The notes under the pieces are model-generated. The model was not told the origin of the DNA, did not search any database, and saw only the letters and a list, made by a program, of their open reading frames with translations. Source: CAVUEG01 sp963740525 (GTDB taxonomy: Bacteria; Actinomycetota; Actinomycetes; Propionibacteriales; Nocardioidaceae). Taken from it: a stretch of DNA of 64,000 nucleotides. Position 1 is the stretch's first letter. Every line of letters begins with the position of its first letter. Below are positions 45,486-53,946 of this stretch, piece by piece. Location of the stretch: the NCBI GenBank assembly GCA_963740525.1, contig CAVUEG010000002.1, positions 1 to 64,000 on the forward strand. Reading direction: 5' to 3'. The position numbers and the translations under genes are program-made.

Positions 45486-46361
45486 TCAGGAACCGTGCGT
45501 GGGCGCCAGGAACTCGACCAGTGCGTCGGCCACCTCAGCGGGCGCGTCCTCGGCCTGGTGGTGGCCGGAGTCGATGACCCGGTGGCGCAGGGGCTGCTGG
45601 AGCCAGGGCTCCCAGATGGCAGCGGGGTCGCCGTGGATGTCGAGGTCGTCCCTGGCCGACTCGAGCAGCAAGGTCGGACAGCCGACCCGACGGCCGTCGG
45701 CGCGGTCGGCCTCGTCGTGCTGGCGGTCGACGGTCAGCCCGGCGCGGTAGTCCTCGCACATGCCGTGGACGACGGCCGGGTTGCGCAAGGCGGCCCACAC
45801 GTCCGTGTGGTTCCCGGCGCCCATGCTCTCCGGTGGCGGGGTGCGGTACCAGCCGTCCGGGTCGGCGTTGATCACGCGCTCGGCCGGCTTGTCGGTCTGG
45901 CCGAGGAACCACCAGTGCCACCAGGCCCGGGCGAACCTGGCATCGGTCCGTTCGAGGTGCTCGATGAGCGGCAGGCCGTCCATGACCACCAGGTGCGAGA
46001 CCCGCTCCGCGTGGTCCATGGCGGTGCGGAACGCCACCAGGGCGCCTCGGTCATGACCCACGACGGCGAACCGGTCGTGGCCGAGGTGGGTCATCAGCGC
46101 GACCACGTCACGGGCCATGGCTCTCTTGCTGGACTGCGCATGGTCGGGGGCGTCGCGGGGCAGCGTGGAGCCGCCGTACCCCCGCAGGTCGGGGCACACC
46201 ACCGTGTGTCCGGCCGCGAGTCGCTCGGCGACCCCGTGCCACGTGGTGTGGGTCCGGGGATGCCCGTGCAGCAGGACCACAGGAGCGCCCGTACCGCCGT
46301 GTCGCACCCGCACCGAGACCTCGCCCAGGTACACCTGCTCCATCACAAAGCTGTCGAACAT
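45486..46361 (-). CDS. Alpha/beta hydrolase similar to fluoroacetate/haloacetate dehalogenases
   Basis: A 291-residue hydrolase. Its nucleophile elbow is VVGHDRGALVAF with Asp104, not Ser, as in haloacid dehalogenases and epoxide hydrolases. Conserved neighbours of the fluoroacetate dehalogenase pocket appear: LRGYGGS, the pair HW in ARAWWHWWFLGQ, and the tyrosine in EDYRAGLTVD. The closing histidine is in IDSGHHQAEDAPAEV. It could dehalogenate 2-haloacids or act on another ester or epoxide. It is a single gene, divergent from the ArsR/AHSA1 operon. Confidence 0.75.
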   Translation of the reverse strand: MFDSFVMEQVYLGEVSVRVRHGGTGAPVVLLHGHPRTHTTWHGVAERLAAGHTVVCPDLRGYGGSTLPRDAPDHAQSSKRAMARDVVALMTHLGHDRFAVVGHDRGALVAFRTAMDHAERVSHLVVMDGLPLIEHLERTDARFARAWWHWWFLGQTDKPAERVINADPDGWYRTPPPESMGAGNHTDVWAALRNPAVVHGMCEDYRAGLTVDRQHDEADRADGRRVGCPTLLLESARDDLDIHGDPAAIWEPWLQQPLRHRVIDSGHHQAEDAPAEVADALVEFLAPTHGS

Positions 46362-46419
46362 GGTCGGAGCCTAGAGGCGGGTCCCCATTCATCCCCCACG
46401 CGCGGGTGCCGTGATCTAG

Positions 46420-46448
46420 TTGACACTTGATCAAGCAGAGGCTTGAAT
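46420..46448 (+). promoter_or_regulatory. Leaderless-looking promoter with palindrome CTTGATCAAG before the ArsR gene
   Basis: TTGACA at 46420-46425 forms a good -35 and TTGAAT at 46443-46448 a possible -10 with 17-base spacing. The expected transcription start would then fall at or next to the ATG at 46455, a leaderless arrangement. The perfect 10-base palindrome CTTGATCAAG (46426-46435) lies between the boxes, with a related half-site GCTTGAAT over the -10. It is a likely ArsR operator. Confidence 0.6.
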
Positions 46449-46454
46449 AATCCC

Positions 46455-46802
46455 ATGGGAACCACGGTGGAGGATCGGCGGCTCGACTCGCTCTTCACTG
46501 CCCTGAGCGACCACACGCGGCGAGACATCCTGGCCAGGCTGACCGCGGGCGAGGCGACGGTCAAGGAGCTCGCGGAGCCGTACGCCATGAGCCTGCAGGC
46601 CGTGTCGCAGCACATCCGGGTGCTCGAGCGGTCCGGCCTGATCAGCCAGGGCCGCCACCGGCAGACCCGTCCCTGTCGGCTCGAGCCAGAGGCGCTCGAG
46701 GCCGCCCTGTCCTGGATCGAGGAGAGCCGGCGCGCCTGGGAGGACCGCATGGACCGGCTGGAGTCGCACCTCGCCCGGGTGCAGGAGGCGGAGAGCCAGT
46801 GA
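46455..46802 (+). CDS. ArsR-family transcriptional regulator
   Basis: A 115-residue winged-helix regulator (FTALSDHTRRDILARLTAGE followed by the recognition helix YAMSLQAVSQHIRVLERSGL). There are no metal-binding cysteines. It belongs to the same SdpR-like group as the ArsR at 25803 and is its paralogue. Its stop overlaps the start of the AHSA1 gene by GTGA, giving a three-gene operon with the maleylpyruvate-isomerase-like gene. Autorepression through the palindrome upstream is inferred. Confidence 0.88.
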   Translation: MGTTVEDRRLDSLFTALSDHTRRDILARLTAGEATVKELAEPYAMSLQAVSQHIRVLERSGLISQGRHRQTRPCRLEPEALEAALSWIEESRRAWEDRMDRLESHLARVQEAESQ

Positions 46803-47236
46803 ACGACGACGAGATCGTGTACCGACGAACCTTCCGTGCGCCGCGCGAGCTGGTCTGGCGGTGCCTCACCGAGCCCATCGAGCTCGCGCAGTTCTGGGGG
46901 CCCACTGGCATGGCCACGCCGGTCGACGGCATCGTCGTCGAGCTCCACCCCGGTGGCCGGTTCGAGACCCTGATGATCGGTGAGAACGGCAGTCACCGGA
47001 TGGTTGCGACGTTCACCGAGGTGGTCCCGCCCGAACGGCTCGCCTGGGTCGAGCCCGCGACCGGGATGCACACGATCAGCATCCTCAACGACCGCGGAGA
47101 CGACACCGAGGTCGTCATCCACCAGCAGAACGTCCCGGAGTTCATGCGGGTGCCCGAGGCGCGCGCCGGCTTCCTGACCTCTCTCGACAAGCTCGAGAGA
47201 CATCTGGCCCACCTCAGCGAAGGAGACCGATCGTGA
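46799..47236 (+). CDS. SRPBCC/AHSA1-domain protein
   Basis: A 145-residue START-like protein of the AHSA1 kind, the intact counterpart of the interrupted gene at 25303. It begins at a GTG overlapping the ArsR stop and shows the family opening VYRRTFRAPRELVWRCLTEP, then LAQFWGPTGMATPV. The closing AGFLTSLDKLERHLAHL helix is also typical. Such proteins bind hydrophobic ligands in a helix-grip cavity; here the ligand is unknown. The stop overlaps the next start. Confidence 0.85.
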   Translation: MNDDEIVYRRTFRAPRELVWRCLTEPIELAQFWGPTGMATPVDGIVVELHPGGRFETLMIGENGSHRMVATFTEVVPPERLAWVEPATGMHTISILNDRGDDTEVVIHQQNVPEFMRVPEARAGFLTSLDKLERHLAHLSEGDRS

Positions 47237-47829
47237 CCGACATCCAGTCCTGGGTAGCGTCGACCTACAACGCGCTCGCGGACCTTCTCGAGACCGGCGA
47301 CCCGAACACCTGGGACTCGCCTTCGCTGTGCGAGAAGTGGCTGGTGCGCCATGTGGTCGCGCACGTGACGATGCCGGTGCGCCTCACCCCCGAGACGTTC
47401 GGAGCCGAGATGGCGGCTGCCCGCGGCGACTTCAGCGTGCTGTCGAACACCGTTGCCGAGCGGGACGCCTCGCTGCCCGTCGCGGAGCTGCTCGACCAGC
47501 TCCGATCGCCGACACTGCACGAGTGGCAGCCGCCGGGAGGCGGAGCGCCCGGAGCGCTCAGCCATTCCGTCATCCACTCCCTGGACGTGACGATCGCGCT
47601 CGACCGGCCCGCTGTCGCCCCGACCGAGGCGGTCACGGCGGTGCTCGACCAGCTCACAGCCGCGAACGGCGCCGTGTTCGGGCTCGACCTCACCGAGGTC
47701 CGACTCGAGGCCACCGACACCGACTGGAGCTGGGGACGGGGGCAGCTCGTGCGCGCCGACAGCGGAGGTCTGGTGTCACTCCTGGGGGGCCGCACCCTGC
47801 CCGACGGCCCGGCGCTTCCGAGCGCCTGA
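47233..47829 (+). CDS. Maleylpyruvate isomerase-family mycothiol-dependent enzyme (DinB-like fold)
   Basis: A 198-residue protein of the mycothiol-dependent maleylpyruvate isomerase N-domain family (TIGR03083 type). It has the DinB-like helical bundle with SLCEKWLVRHVVAHVTMPVR, and the metal-ligand-like histidine region SHSVIHSLDVTIAL. Enzymes of this type use mycothiol, the actinobacterial thiol, to transform or detoxify small molecules. It is the third gene of the ArsR-AHSA1 operon, coupled by GTGA. The three together could form a small-molecule response module. Confidence 0.78.
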   Translation: MTDIQSWVASTYNALADLLETGDPNTWDSPSLCEKWLVRHVVAHVTMPVRLTPETFGAEMAAARGDFSVLSNTVAERDASLPVAELLDQLRSPTLHEWQPPGGGAPGALSHSVIHSLDVTIALDRPAVAPTEAVTAVLDQLTAANGAVFGLDLTEVRLEATDTDWSWGRGQLVRADSGGLVSLLGGRTLPDGPALPSA

Positions 47830-47849
47830 CCTTCGGCTGATCCGCGCGC

Positions 47850-48480
47850 GTGGCAGACCTGGAAGCCGGCCCCTGGCCGCCCGCTCCGGCCAGGACCGAG
47901 CGGCTCCTGCTCCGTGAGCCCGAGGCTCGCGACCGACCGGCGACCGTCGAGCTGTTCGCCTCGCCGGCGGTGCGAACCTACCTCGGTGGCTCTCGACCGC
48001 GTGAGGAGCTCGAGCGGTCCGTGCCCGAAGTGCCCAGGCGGAGACCTGGCCACTTCGTGGTCGAGCTGGATGGGGCGATGATCGGTACCGTCACGCTCGA
48101 CCGGCGCGACGCAGAGCGTCCGGGTCACCTCGGTCCGGATGGCGGGGAGGCCGAGCTCAGCTACCTGTTCCTGCCGGAGGCGTGGGGACACGGATATGCC
48201 GCCGAGGCGTGCTCCACGGCGCTCGACTGGTTTGTCGGGGTGCTGCCCCACGAGCCTGTGGTGCTCTGACGGTGGACGCGACCACGGACCGCGAAGCGTG
48301 CTTGGCTCTACGACGGGTTCGTCGGAGCGATGGCCCACACTGGTGCTCTGCACCCAGACCGCCAACGAGCGCTCGATGCGCCTCGCCGCGAAGCTGGGGT
48401 TCACCGAGGCGGAGCGGTTCGAGGAGTTCGGCACCGAGCAGTGGCTGGGCGTGTGGTCCCCGATCACGTCGTCCGGCTGA
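47850..48480 (+). pseudogene. GNAT acetyltransferase interrupted by an 82-bp insertion
   Basis: A RimJ/RimL-type GNAT N-acetyltransferase. From the GTG at 47850 the reading frame gives PARTERLLLREPEARDRPA, then FVVELDGAMIGTVTLDRR and the acetyl-CoA-loop region ELSYLFLPEAWGHGYAAEA, and stops at 48267-48269 after HEPVVL. The rest of the domain (TANERSMRLAAKLGFTEAE and the EEFGTEQWLGVW end) is in another frame from about 48351. Removing bases 48269-48350 rejoins both parts exactly in frame as PVVLCTQTANERS. The flanks are a 10-base direct repeat, TGGTGCTCTG. The product is therefore probably inactive in this strain. Confidence 0.85.
48269..48350. repeat. 82-bp insertion bounded by 10-bp direct repeats in the GNAT gene
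   Basis: TGGTGCTCTG occurs at 48259-48268 and again at 48341-48350, with 72 unrelated bases between them. Precise loss of one repeat plus the intervening DNA restores the acetyltransferase frame. The inserted part contains a short hairpin, CGACG-GGTT-CGTCG, at 48311-48324. It could be a tiny mobile element with a target duplication, or a local duplication remnant. I do not recognise it as a known element. Confidence 0.7.
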
Positions 48481-48520
48481 GCTCGTTCCTGGGTCGGGCG
48501 AGCAAGAAGGCCGCGTCCCG

Positions 48521-50056
48521 CTACTTCAGGGCCAGCACCGCGTCGATCGTGTCGGCCTCGTCGGCGGTCTTGTCGTCGCGGTAGCGCAGCACCCGGGCGA
48601 AGCGCAGCGCCACGCCCCCTGGATACCGGCTCGACCGCTGAACGCCGTCGAAGGCGATCTCGACGACCTGCTCCGGCCGGACGTGGACGACGTACGACGA
48701 GCGGTCAACCGGCGAGGTCGCCAGGTCGGTGAAACGCTCGGTCTGCCAGGCCAGTATCTCGTCGGTCATCCCCTTGAACGTCTTGCCGAGCATCGTGAAG
48801 CCGCCCGACTCGGGGTCGCGGGCGCCGAGATGGATGTTGGAGAGCCACCCACTCCGCCGACCGCTGCCCCACTCGACGGCCAGCACCACCAGGTCCAGGG
48901 TGTGCCTGGGCTTGACCTTGACCCAGGCGGAGCCGCGTCGGCCGGCGTCGTACGGCGCGTCGAGGGCCTTGATGACGACGCCTTCGTGACCCCTCTCGAG
49001 CACCTCGGCGAAGAACGCCTGGGCCTCCCCGGGGTCGGCGGTGACGAGGCGGGGCACCAGGTGGGCCTCCGGCACGACCGAGGTCAGCCGCGCTGCCCGG
49101 ACCTCGGCGGGGGAGTCGAGCAGGTCCTCTCCAGCATGGTGCACCACGTCGAAGAAGTACGGCGTCAGCCGGACCTCGTGAGCCTCTCCGGCATGGGTCA
49201 TCCCGCGCGACGCCGTCTCCTGGAAGGCCCGGGGACGGCCGTCCTCCCCGAGCCCGATCACCTCGCCGTCCAGGACCAGGTCACCGGCGGGGAGCGCGTC
49301 GACGACCTCGACCACCTCGGGCATCCGGGAGGTGATCTCGTCGAGGCTCCGCGTGAAGACCGTGGTCTCGCCGCCCCGACGGTGGACCTGAATCCGGATG
49401 CCGTCGAGCTTCGTGTCGACGGCCAGGGCCCGCCCATCGGGGGCGGCCTTCGCGAAGGCCTCGGCCACGTCCGGCGCGCTCGAGGCGAGCATCGGGCGGA
49501 TCGGGCGACCGACCTCCAGCCCCAAGGCCGCCAATGCCTGCTCACCCTCGAAGGCGGCCATCGCGATCGCGGTCGTCGCCCCGGAGAGCATCGAGGCCCG
49601 GCGCACGGCGGCGACGGGCACCTCGGCCGCGGCAGCGATGGCCTCGACCATGAGGCCGTCCTGGGCGCCCTGCCTCACCTCACCGGTCAGCAGACCACGG
49701 AGATACCGCTGCTCCGCCTCGGTGGCCGAGGCGAACAGGCGCTCGACCAGCACCGCCCGGGTGGCCTGCGAGCCGGACCCGGCGACCGCACTCAGCTCCT
49801 GAAGGGCGGCATCGACGCCGGTCACGGTCAAGGTGGGGGTGGCTGCCGGGGCGGGCGGCGAGGCGACTCCGCGCCAGCCGACCCCGGTGCGGCGCTGGCG
49901 CAGCACGCCCGACAGATAGGCGGCCACGATCTCGAGCTCGGATCCGCCCTCGGCGTGCGCTGCGCCGAGAGTCTCGGCGAGCGCCGCCACCTTGGTCTTG
50001 CGCGAGCGGGTCGCCTGCAGTGCCTCCGAGGTCGTCACCAGCCGATGCAAGAGCAT
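48521..50056 (-). CDS. ligB: ATP-dependent DNA ligase, LigB-type
   Basis: A 511-residue ATP-dependent ligase similar to mycobacterial LigB. It has an N-terminal DNA-binding domain (about 1-180), and the adenylation motif I at LAVDTKLDGIRIQVHR with Lys216 as the AMP-accepting lysine. Further nucleotidyltransferase motifs are LVLDGEVIGLGED, YFFDVVH, HEGVVIKALDAPY and WVKVKPRHTLDLVV, then an OB-fold end. The frame is open upstream; the start at 50056 (MLLHRLV) is chosen by analogy with LigB. It acts in DNA repair or nick sealing besides the essential NAD-dependent ligase. Confidence 0.9.
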   Translation of the reverse strand: MLLHRLVTTSEALQATRSRKTKVAALAETLGAAHAEGGSELEIVAAYLSGVLRQRRTGVGWRGVASPPAPAATPTLTVTGVDAALQELSAVAGSGSQATRAVLVERLFASATEAEQRYLRGLLTGEVRQGAQDGLMVEAIAAAAEVPVAAVRRASMLSGATTAIAMAAFEGEQALAALGLEVGRPIRPMLASSAPDVAEAFAKAAPDGRALAVDTKLDGIRIQVHRRGGETTVFTRSLDEITSRMPEVVEVVDALPAGDLVLDGEVIGLGEDGRPRAFQETASRGMTHAGEAHEVRLTPYFFDVVHHAGEDLLDSPAEVRAARLTSVVPEAHLVPRLVTADPGEAQAFFAEVLERGHEGVVIKALDAPYDAGRRGSAWVKVKPRHTLDLVVLAVEWGSGRRSGWLSNIHLGARDPESGGFTMLGKTFKGMTDEILAWQTERFTDLATSPVDRSSYVVHVRPEQVVEIAFDGVQRSSRYPGGVALRFARVLRYRDDKTADEADTIDAVLALK

Positions 50057-50158
50057 GGCGCCGATTCTGCCCGTCTGCTCCGACATCGCAGACCGCACGG
50101 CGGGCCGATTCGGCCACAAAGGTGGGAGAACCGGTGCCGAGGGGGGATACTGGTCCCA

Positions 50159-50380
50159 ATGAACACGCGATCCGCCGTCCAGCGGCGACACCTGGCCAGC
50201 AGCCCGTTCAACGTGCGACCGGAGCAGGTGGTGGAGGAGTTCGCGGTTGATGATCGTGTCAACCACGACAAGTACGGTCTCGGTCGAGTAGTCGGCCGGG
50301 AGGACGCAGCGGTCACCGTTGACTTCGGTGGCCAGCAGGTCCGCGTCGTCAGTCCGTACACCAAGATGACGAAGCTCTAG
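50159..50380 (+). CDS. Small Tudor/SH3-like protein resembling the UvrD/PcrA C-terminus
   Basis: A 73-residue protein. After a short basic N-terminus (RSAVQRRHLASS), residues about 28-73 read VDDRVNHDKYGLGRVVGRED and then VTVDFGGQQVRVVS. This pattern closely follows the Tudor-like RNA-polymerase-binding tail of UvrD/PcrA helicases (GDxVxHxKxGxGxVV...VDFxxxG). It is therefore a stand-alone version of that domain. Stand-alone copies are common in actinobacteria, and a link to transcription-coupled repair is a reasonable hypothesis. It is divergent from ligB, with 102 bases between the starts. Confidence 0.65.
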   Translation: MNTRSAVQRRHLASSPFNVRPEQVVEEFAVDDRVNHDKYGLGRVVGREDAAVTVDFGGQQVRVVSPYTKMTKL

Positions 50381-50436
50381 CCCACGCCTACTGGCACGTC
50401 CCCTCATCCCGCAGGAGCCCCGCGTAGGCTCACGGG

Positions 50437-51348
50437 GTGCAGGCGAGTGAACGCGTTTGGCGACCGGCGTGGCCCTGCCCGGCGTACGCCATCTTGGGCA
50501 CGTTCCGGCGCGGACCGGGCGACCCGACGTACCGGATCGACGGCGCGGGAGCCCACTGGAAGGGCATCCGGACCCCCGTCGGGACCGTGACGCTGCGGAT
50601 CCGGCAGTCGCGCGACGGTGAGGTGCTCGCCTCCGCCTGGGGTGACGGGGCCACCTGGGCGCTCGACCAGGTCCCGGCCCTTCTGGGCGCCGAGGACGAC
50701 CCGACCGGCTTCGAGCCGCACCACGAGGTGATCCGCGAGGCCTGGCGTCGCCACCCGCACTGGCGGGTGCCTCGCAGCGGCCTGGTCATGGAGTCGCTCG
50801 TCCCCGCCGTGATCGAGCAGAAGGTCACCGGCAAGCAGGCGTTCGCGAGCTTCCGCGAGCTCGTGCACTTCCACGGGGAGCGCGCCCCTGGTCCCGGCAC
50901 GGCCGTACGACTCTGGGTGCAGCCCAGCCCCGCGACCCTGCGTGCGATCCCGTCCTGGGAGTGGCTGAAGCGGGGGATCGAGCCGGCCCGTTCGCGGACG
51001 GTCGTCGCGGTCGCCGGGAGATCGGCGGCACTCGAACGGCTCAACGGCCTCGAGCCGGCGGAGGCCGACCGGCGGCTGCGGTCGCTCCCCGGCGTCGGGG
51101 TGTGGACCAGTGCCGAGGTTCGCGCCCGGGCGCTCGGCGACGCCGACGCGGTGAGCTTCGGCGACTACCACATCGCGACGAACGTGGGCTGGGCCCTGAC
51201 CGGGAAGGCGGTCGACGACGACGGGATGGCCGAGCTGCTCGAGCCTTACCGTCCGCACCGGCACCGGGTCCAACGTCTCGTCGAGAGCTCGGGCATCTCC
51301 CGTCCGCGCCGTGGCCCCCGGATGTCCCTGCCCACCCACCTACCCTGA
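50437..51348 (+). CDS. HhH-GPD-superfamily DNA glycosylase (AlkA-like)
   Basis: A 303-residue base-excision glycosylase with an AlkA-type layout. An N-terminal domain (about 15-90) precedes the HhH-GPD domain (about 110-270). It shows LVPAVIEQKVTGKQAFASFR and the helix-hairpin-helix LRSLPGVGVWTSAEV followed by the catalytic aspartate in DAVSFGDYHIATNVGWAL. Such enzymes remove alkylated purines from DNA. It is a separate gene on the plus strand, beside the Tudor-like gene and LigB, so three repair-type genes cluster here. Confidence 0.88.
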   Translation: MQASERVWRPAWPCPAYAILGTFRRGPGDPTYRIDGAGAHWKGIRTPVGTVTLRIRQSRDGEVLASAWGDGATWALDQVPALLGAEDDPTGFEPHHEVIREAWRRHPHWRVPRSGLVMESLVPAVIEQKVTGKQAFASFRELVHFHGERAPGPGTAVRLWVQPSPATLRAIPSWEWLKRGIEPARSRTVVAVAGRSAALERLNGLEPAEADRRLRSLPGVGVWTSAEVRARALGDADAVSFGDYHIATNVGWALTGKAVDDDGMAELLEPYRPHRHRVQRLVESSGISRPRRGPRMSLPTHLP

Positions 51349-51422
51349 GCCGCCGGCCCCCCGTGGACGCGGTCACCACCGGCGGGCGAGGATCGACCCA
51401 GACCACGACCATGGAGGAACTG

Positions 51423-53075
51423 ATGCGCAGCACCATGCAGGAGACCCCCCTGACCATCGGCACGATCCTTCGGCACGGCACCACCGTGCAGAGCGACGCC
51501 GAGGTCCTCACCGCGACCGCCGACGGGTTCCGACGCACGTCGTTCGGGGAGCTGGGTGGTCGCACCGGGAGACTGGCCAACGGGCTGCGCAGTCTCGGGA
51601 TCCAGGGTGACCAGCGGGTCGGCACCTTCATGTGGAACAACGTGGAGCACCTCGAGGCCTACCTGGCCGTGCCTGCGATGGGGGCGGTTCTCCACACGCT
51701 CAACATCCGGCTCTTCCCGGAGCAGCTGACCTACGTCGCCAACCACGCGGAGGACCAGGTCGTCATCGTCGACGACTCGCTGGTCCCGCTGATCGCCAAG
51801 GTCCTGTCGACCTTCGAGACCGTGCACACGGTCCTCGTCGCCGGGCCGGAGGCGGCTTCCGCCGACCTGGACTCGTTGCGTGCGTCGGGCAAGCAGGTGC
51901 TGCTCTACGAGGACCTGCTCGCCGACCAGTCGGAGGAGTTCGACTGGCCCGAGCTGGACGAGCTCGACGCCGCTGCCATGTGCTACACCAGCGGCACCAC
52001 GGGCAACCCGAAGGGCGTCGTCTACAGCCACCGCTCGGCGTACCTGCACTCGGCGGCCGTCTGCGCGGGCACCGTCGGCGGACTCACCTTCCACGACCGG
52101 GTGCTCCCGATCGTGCCGATGTTCCACGCGAATGCCTGGGGCCTCGCGTACGCCGCGTTCATGACCGGCGCCTCCCTGTGCATGCCCGACCGCTGGCTCC
52201 AGGCCGAGCCGCTGGTGCGGTTCATCCAGGAGTCCCGCCCGACCGTCTCCGGCGCGGTCCCGACCGTGTGGAACGACGTTCTCGGCTACCTCGACCAGCA
52301 CCAGGACACGAAGCTCGACTCACTGCGGCTCGTGCTGTGCGGCGGATCTGCGGTGCCGGTCTCGCTCCAGAAGGCGCTCGCGGATCGACACGGCATCCTG
52401 ATGCGACAGGCCTGGGGGATGACCGAGACCTCTCCGGTGGCGTCCGTCGCGCTGCCACCCGCCGGTGTCGAGGGCGAGGACGTCTGGAAGTACCGCGGCG
52501 GCCAGGGTCGGCTGCTGCCCGGTGTCGAGGGCCGGATCGTCGCGGACGACAACACGGTGATGCCGCGTGACGGCGAGGCCGTCGGCGAGCTCGAGGTACG
52601 TGGCCCGTGGGTGACGGCGAGCTACTACAACTCCGACGACCCCGAGGCCGAGGCGAAGTTCCACGACGGCTGGTTGCGCACCGGTGACGTCGGCACCTTG
52701 GACCCGCTGGGCTACATCACGCTGACCGACCGGGCCAAGGACGTCATCAAGTCCGGGGGAGAGTGGATCTCGTCGGTGGACCTGGAGAACGCGCTCATGG
52801 CGCACGAGGACGTCGTCGAGGCGGCCGTCATCGGGATTCCCGACGAGAAGTGGCAGGAGCGTCCGCTGGCGTCGGTCGTGGTGCGCGAAGGGGCCACCCT
52901 GACGCCGGCCGAGCTGCGTGACTTCCTGGCCAAGGACTTCGCCAAGTGGCAGCTCCCGGACCACTGGGCCTTCATCGAGCAGGTCCCGCGAACGTCGGTC
53001 GGGAAGTTCGACAAGAAGGTGATCCGCAAGTGGCACACCGAGGGCGGTCTCGACGTCCAGCGGGCCGACGACTGA
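51423..53075 (+). CDS. fadD: Long-chain-fatty-acid-CoA ligase (AMP-binding)
   Basis: A 550-residue acyl-CoA synthetase that activates fatty acids through an acyl-AMP. The ATP motif is MCYTSGTTGNPKGVVYSH, followed by the motif MTETSPVASV, the aspartate motif WLRTGDVGTLDPLGYITLTD and RAKDVIKSGGEWISS, and the C-terminal lysine in PRTSVGKFDKKVIRK. The ATG at 51423 follows GGAGG. It feeds the beta-oxidation genes in this window. FadD enzymes are numerous in actinobacteria, so chain-length preference is unclear. Confidence 0.9.
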   Translation: MRSTMQETPLTIGTILRHGTTVQSDAEVLTATADGFRRTSFGELGGRTGRLANGLRSLGIQGDQRVGTFMWNNVEHLEAYLAVPAMGAVLHTLNIRLFPEQLTYVANHAEDQVVIVDDSLVPLIAKVLSTFETVHTVLVAGPEAASADLDSLRASGKQVLLYEDLLADQSEEFDWPELDELDAAAMCYTSGTTGNPKGVVYSHRSAYLHSAAVCAGTVGGLTFHDRVLPIVPMFHANAWGLAYAAFMTGASLCMPDRWLQAEPLVRFIQESRPTVSGAVPTVWNDVLGYLDQHQDTKLDSLRLVLCGGSAVPVSLQKALADRHGILMRQAWGMTETSPVASVALPPAGVEGEDVWKYRGGQGRLLPGVEGRIVADDNTVMPRDGEAVGELEVRGPWVTASYYNSDDPEAEAKFHDGWLRTGDVGTLDPLGYITLTDRAKDVIKSGGEWISSVDLENALMAHEDVVEAAVIGIPDEKWQERPLASVVVREGATLTPAELRDFLAKDFAKWQLPDHWAFIEQVPRTSVGKFDKKVIRKWHTEGGLDVQRADD

Positions 53076-53174
53076 CCCTCCGAGGACGACCGCGGCGGCC
53101 CACTCGTGGAGGGTGTCCCCCTATTGCCCCATGGGCGGAAGTAGGGCGCGTGGATCGCGACGTGAGCGATCGCT

Positions 53175-53851
53175 TCAGCCGTGAGACTTGTTGATTGGCG
53201 CGGGCACGGATGCGACTCGCACCTCGTCCTTGAGAGAGCGCTCGTCCTTGCGCGCCACGTACGACGCGGTGCTGTTCTCGTGGGGGAAGGGGCGGTTCGG
53301 AACAGGCACGCCAAGGGCACTGCAGATCGGCCCCCACCCGTCGCCCGGCCTCCACTCGACCAGCCGATCTCGCTCGATCTCTGTACGAACTTCACTCAGC
53401 CGTCGCTCGTAGCCAGCGATGACTTGGTCGCGGTCGTCGATGTCGGTGAAGACACCATTGAAGATGACTCCGAACAGCGGAACCAGCGGGTCTTCTGGGC
53501 CCCTGGCCAACATCTCGCGCGTGCGAGGAAGAACGGTCGCCTCCATGCTTCGGTACCAGACCTCGGGTCGCCGCGATGCGACAGCAGCACGGGGGCATCT
53601 GGAAATGCAGCCGCTAGGTCTCGCCAGCAAGTCGAGAACGGGGCGTCCACTCCTGCTGCGTATCCGGCCAGGAAGGTCCCCCACTCCGGCGGGTTTCCTT
53701 CGATGGCGTCCACCCAAGTGGGGGCGTGCTCGGGATGCTTGAACGCCTCGCTCATGTGATAGATCGGTGTGTTCAGGAGGTGCCGTAGCGCCTCGCGGAG
53801 CGAGGTCGTCCCGGTGCGAGGAAGTCCAGCACCGACCATTTGCAAGGACAC
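53175..53851 (-). CDS. P-loop sulfotransferase-like protein, one frameshift
   Basis: A sulfotransferase-family protein of about 225 residues. The N-terminal phosphosulfate loop is MVGAGLPRTGTTSLREALRH and is followed by TPIYHMSEAFKHPEH. Near 53580 the frame changes within the conserved stretch (LLSHR, then PEVWYRSMEATVLPRTREML), which should contain the second phosphosulfate-binding element. The C-terminal part runs GYERRLSEVRTEIERDRLVE to the stop. Similar proteins are found in actinobacteria and other phyla, and their acceptors are unknown. Its lower GC content than its neighbours is noticeable by eye and may mean recent transfer. Confidence 0.7.
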
Positions 53852-53946
53852 GTCCGTAGCCTAATGACGAAGCGCGCTCATCGGCATGACAGCGCGCATC
53901 CGCGGCAAGTCAGGGCGTGTCGGCGAGCCCCGTGCGCCCCTGAAGG

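Noticed and set aside
48182..50380. A 732-codon plus-strand open frame opposite ligB
   Set aside because: It mirrors the ligase on the other strand. Only its last 73 codons form a real small gene, which has its own start.
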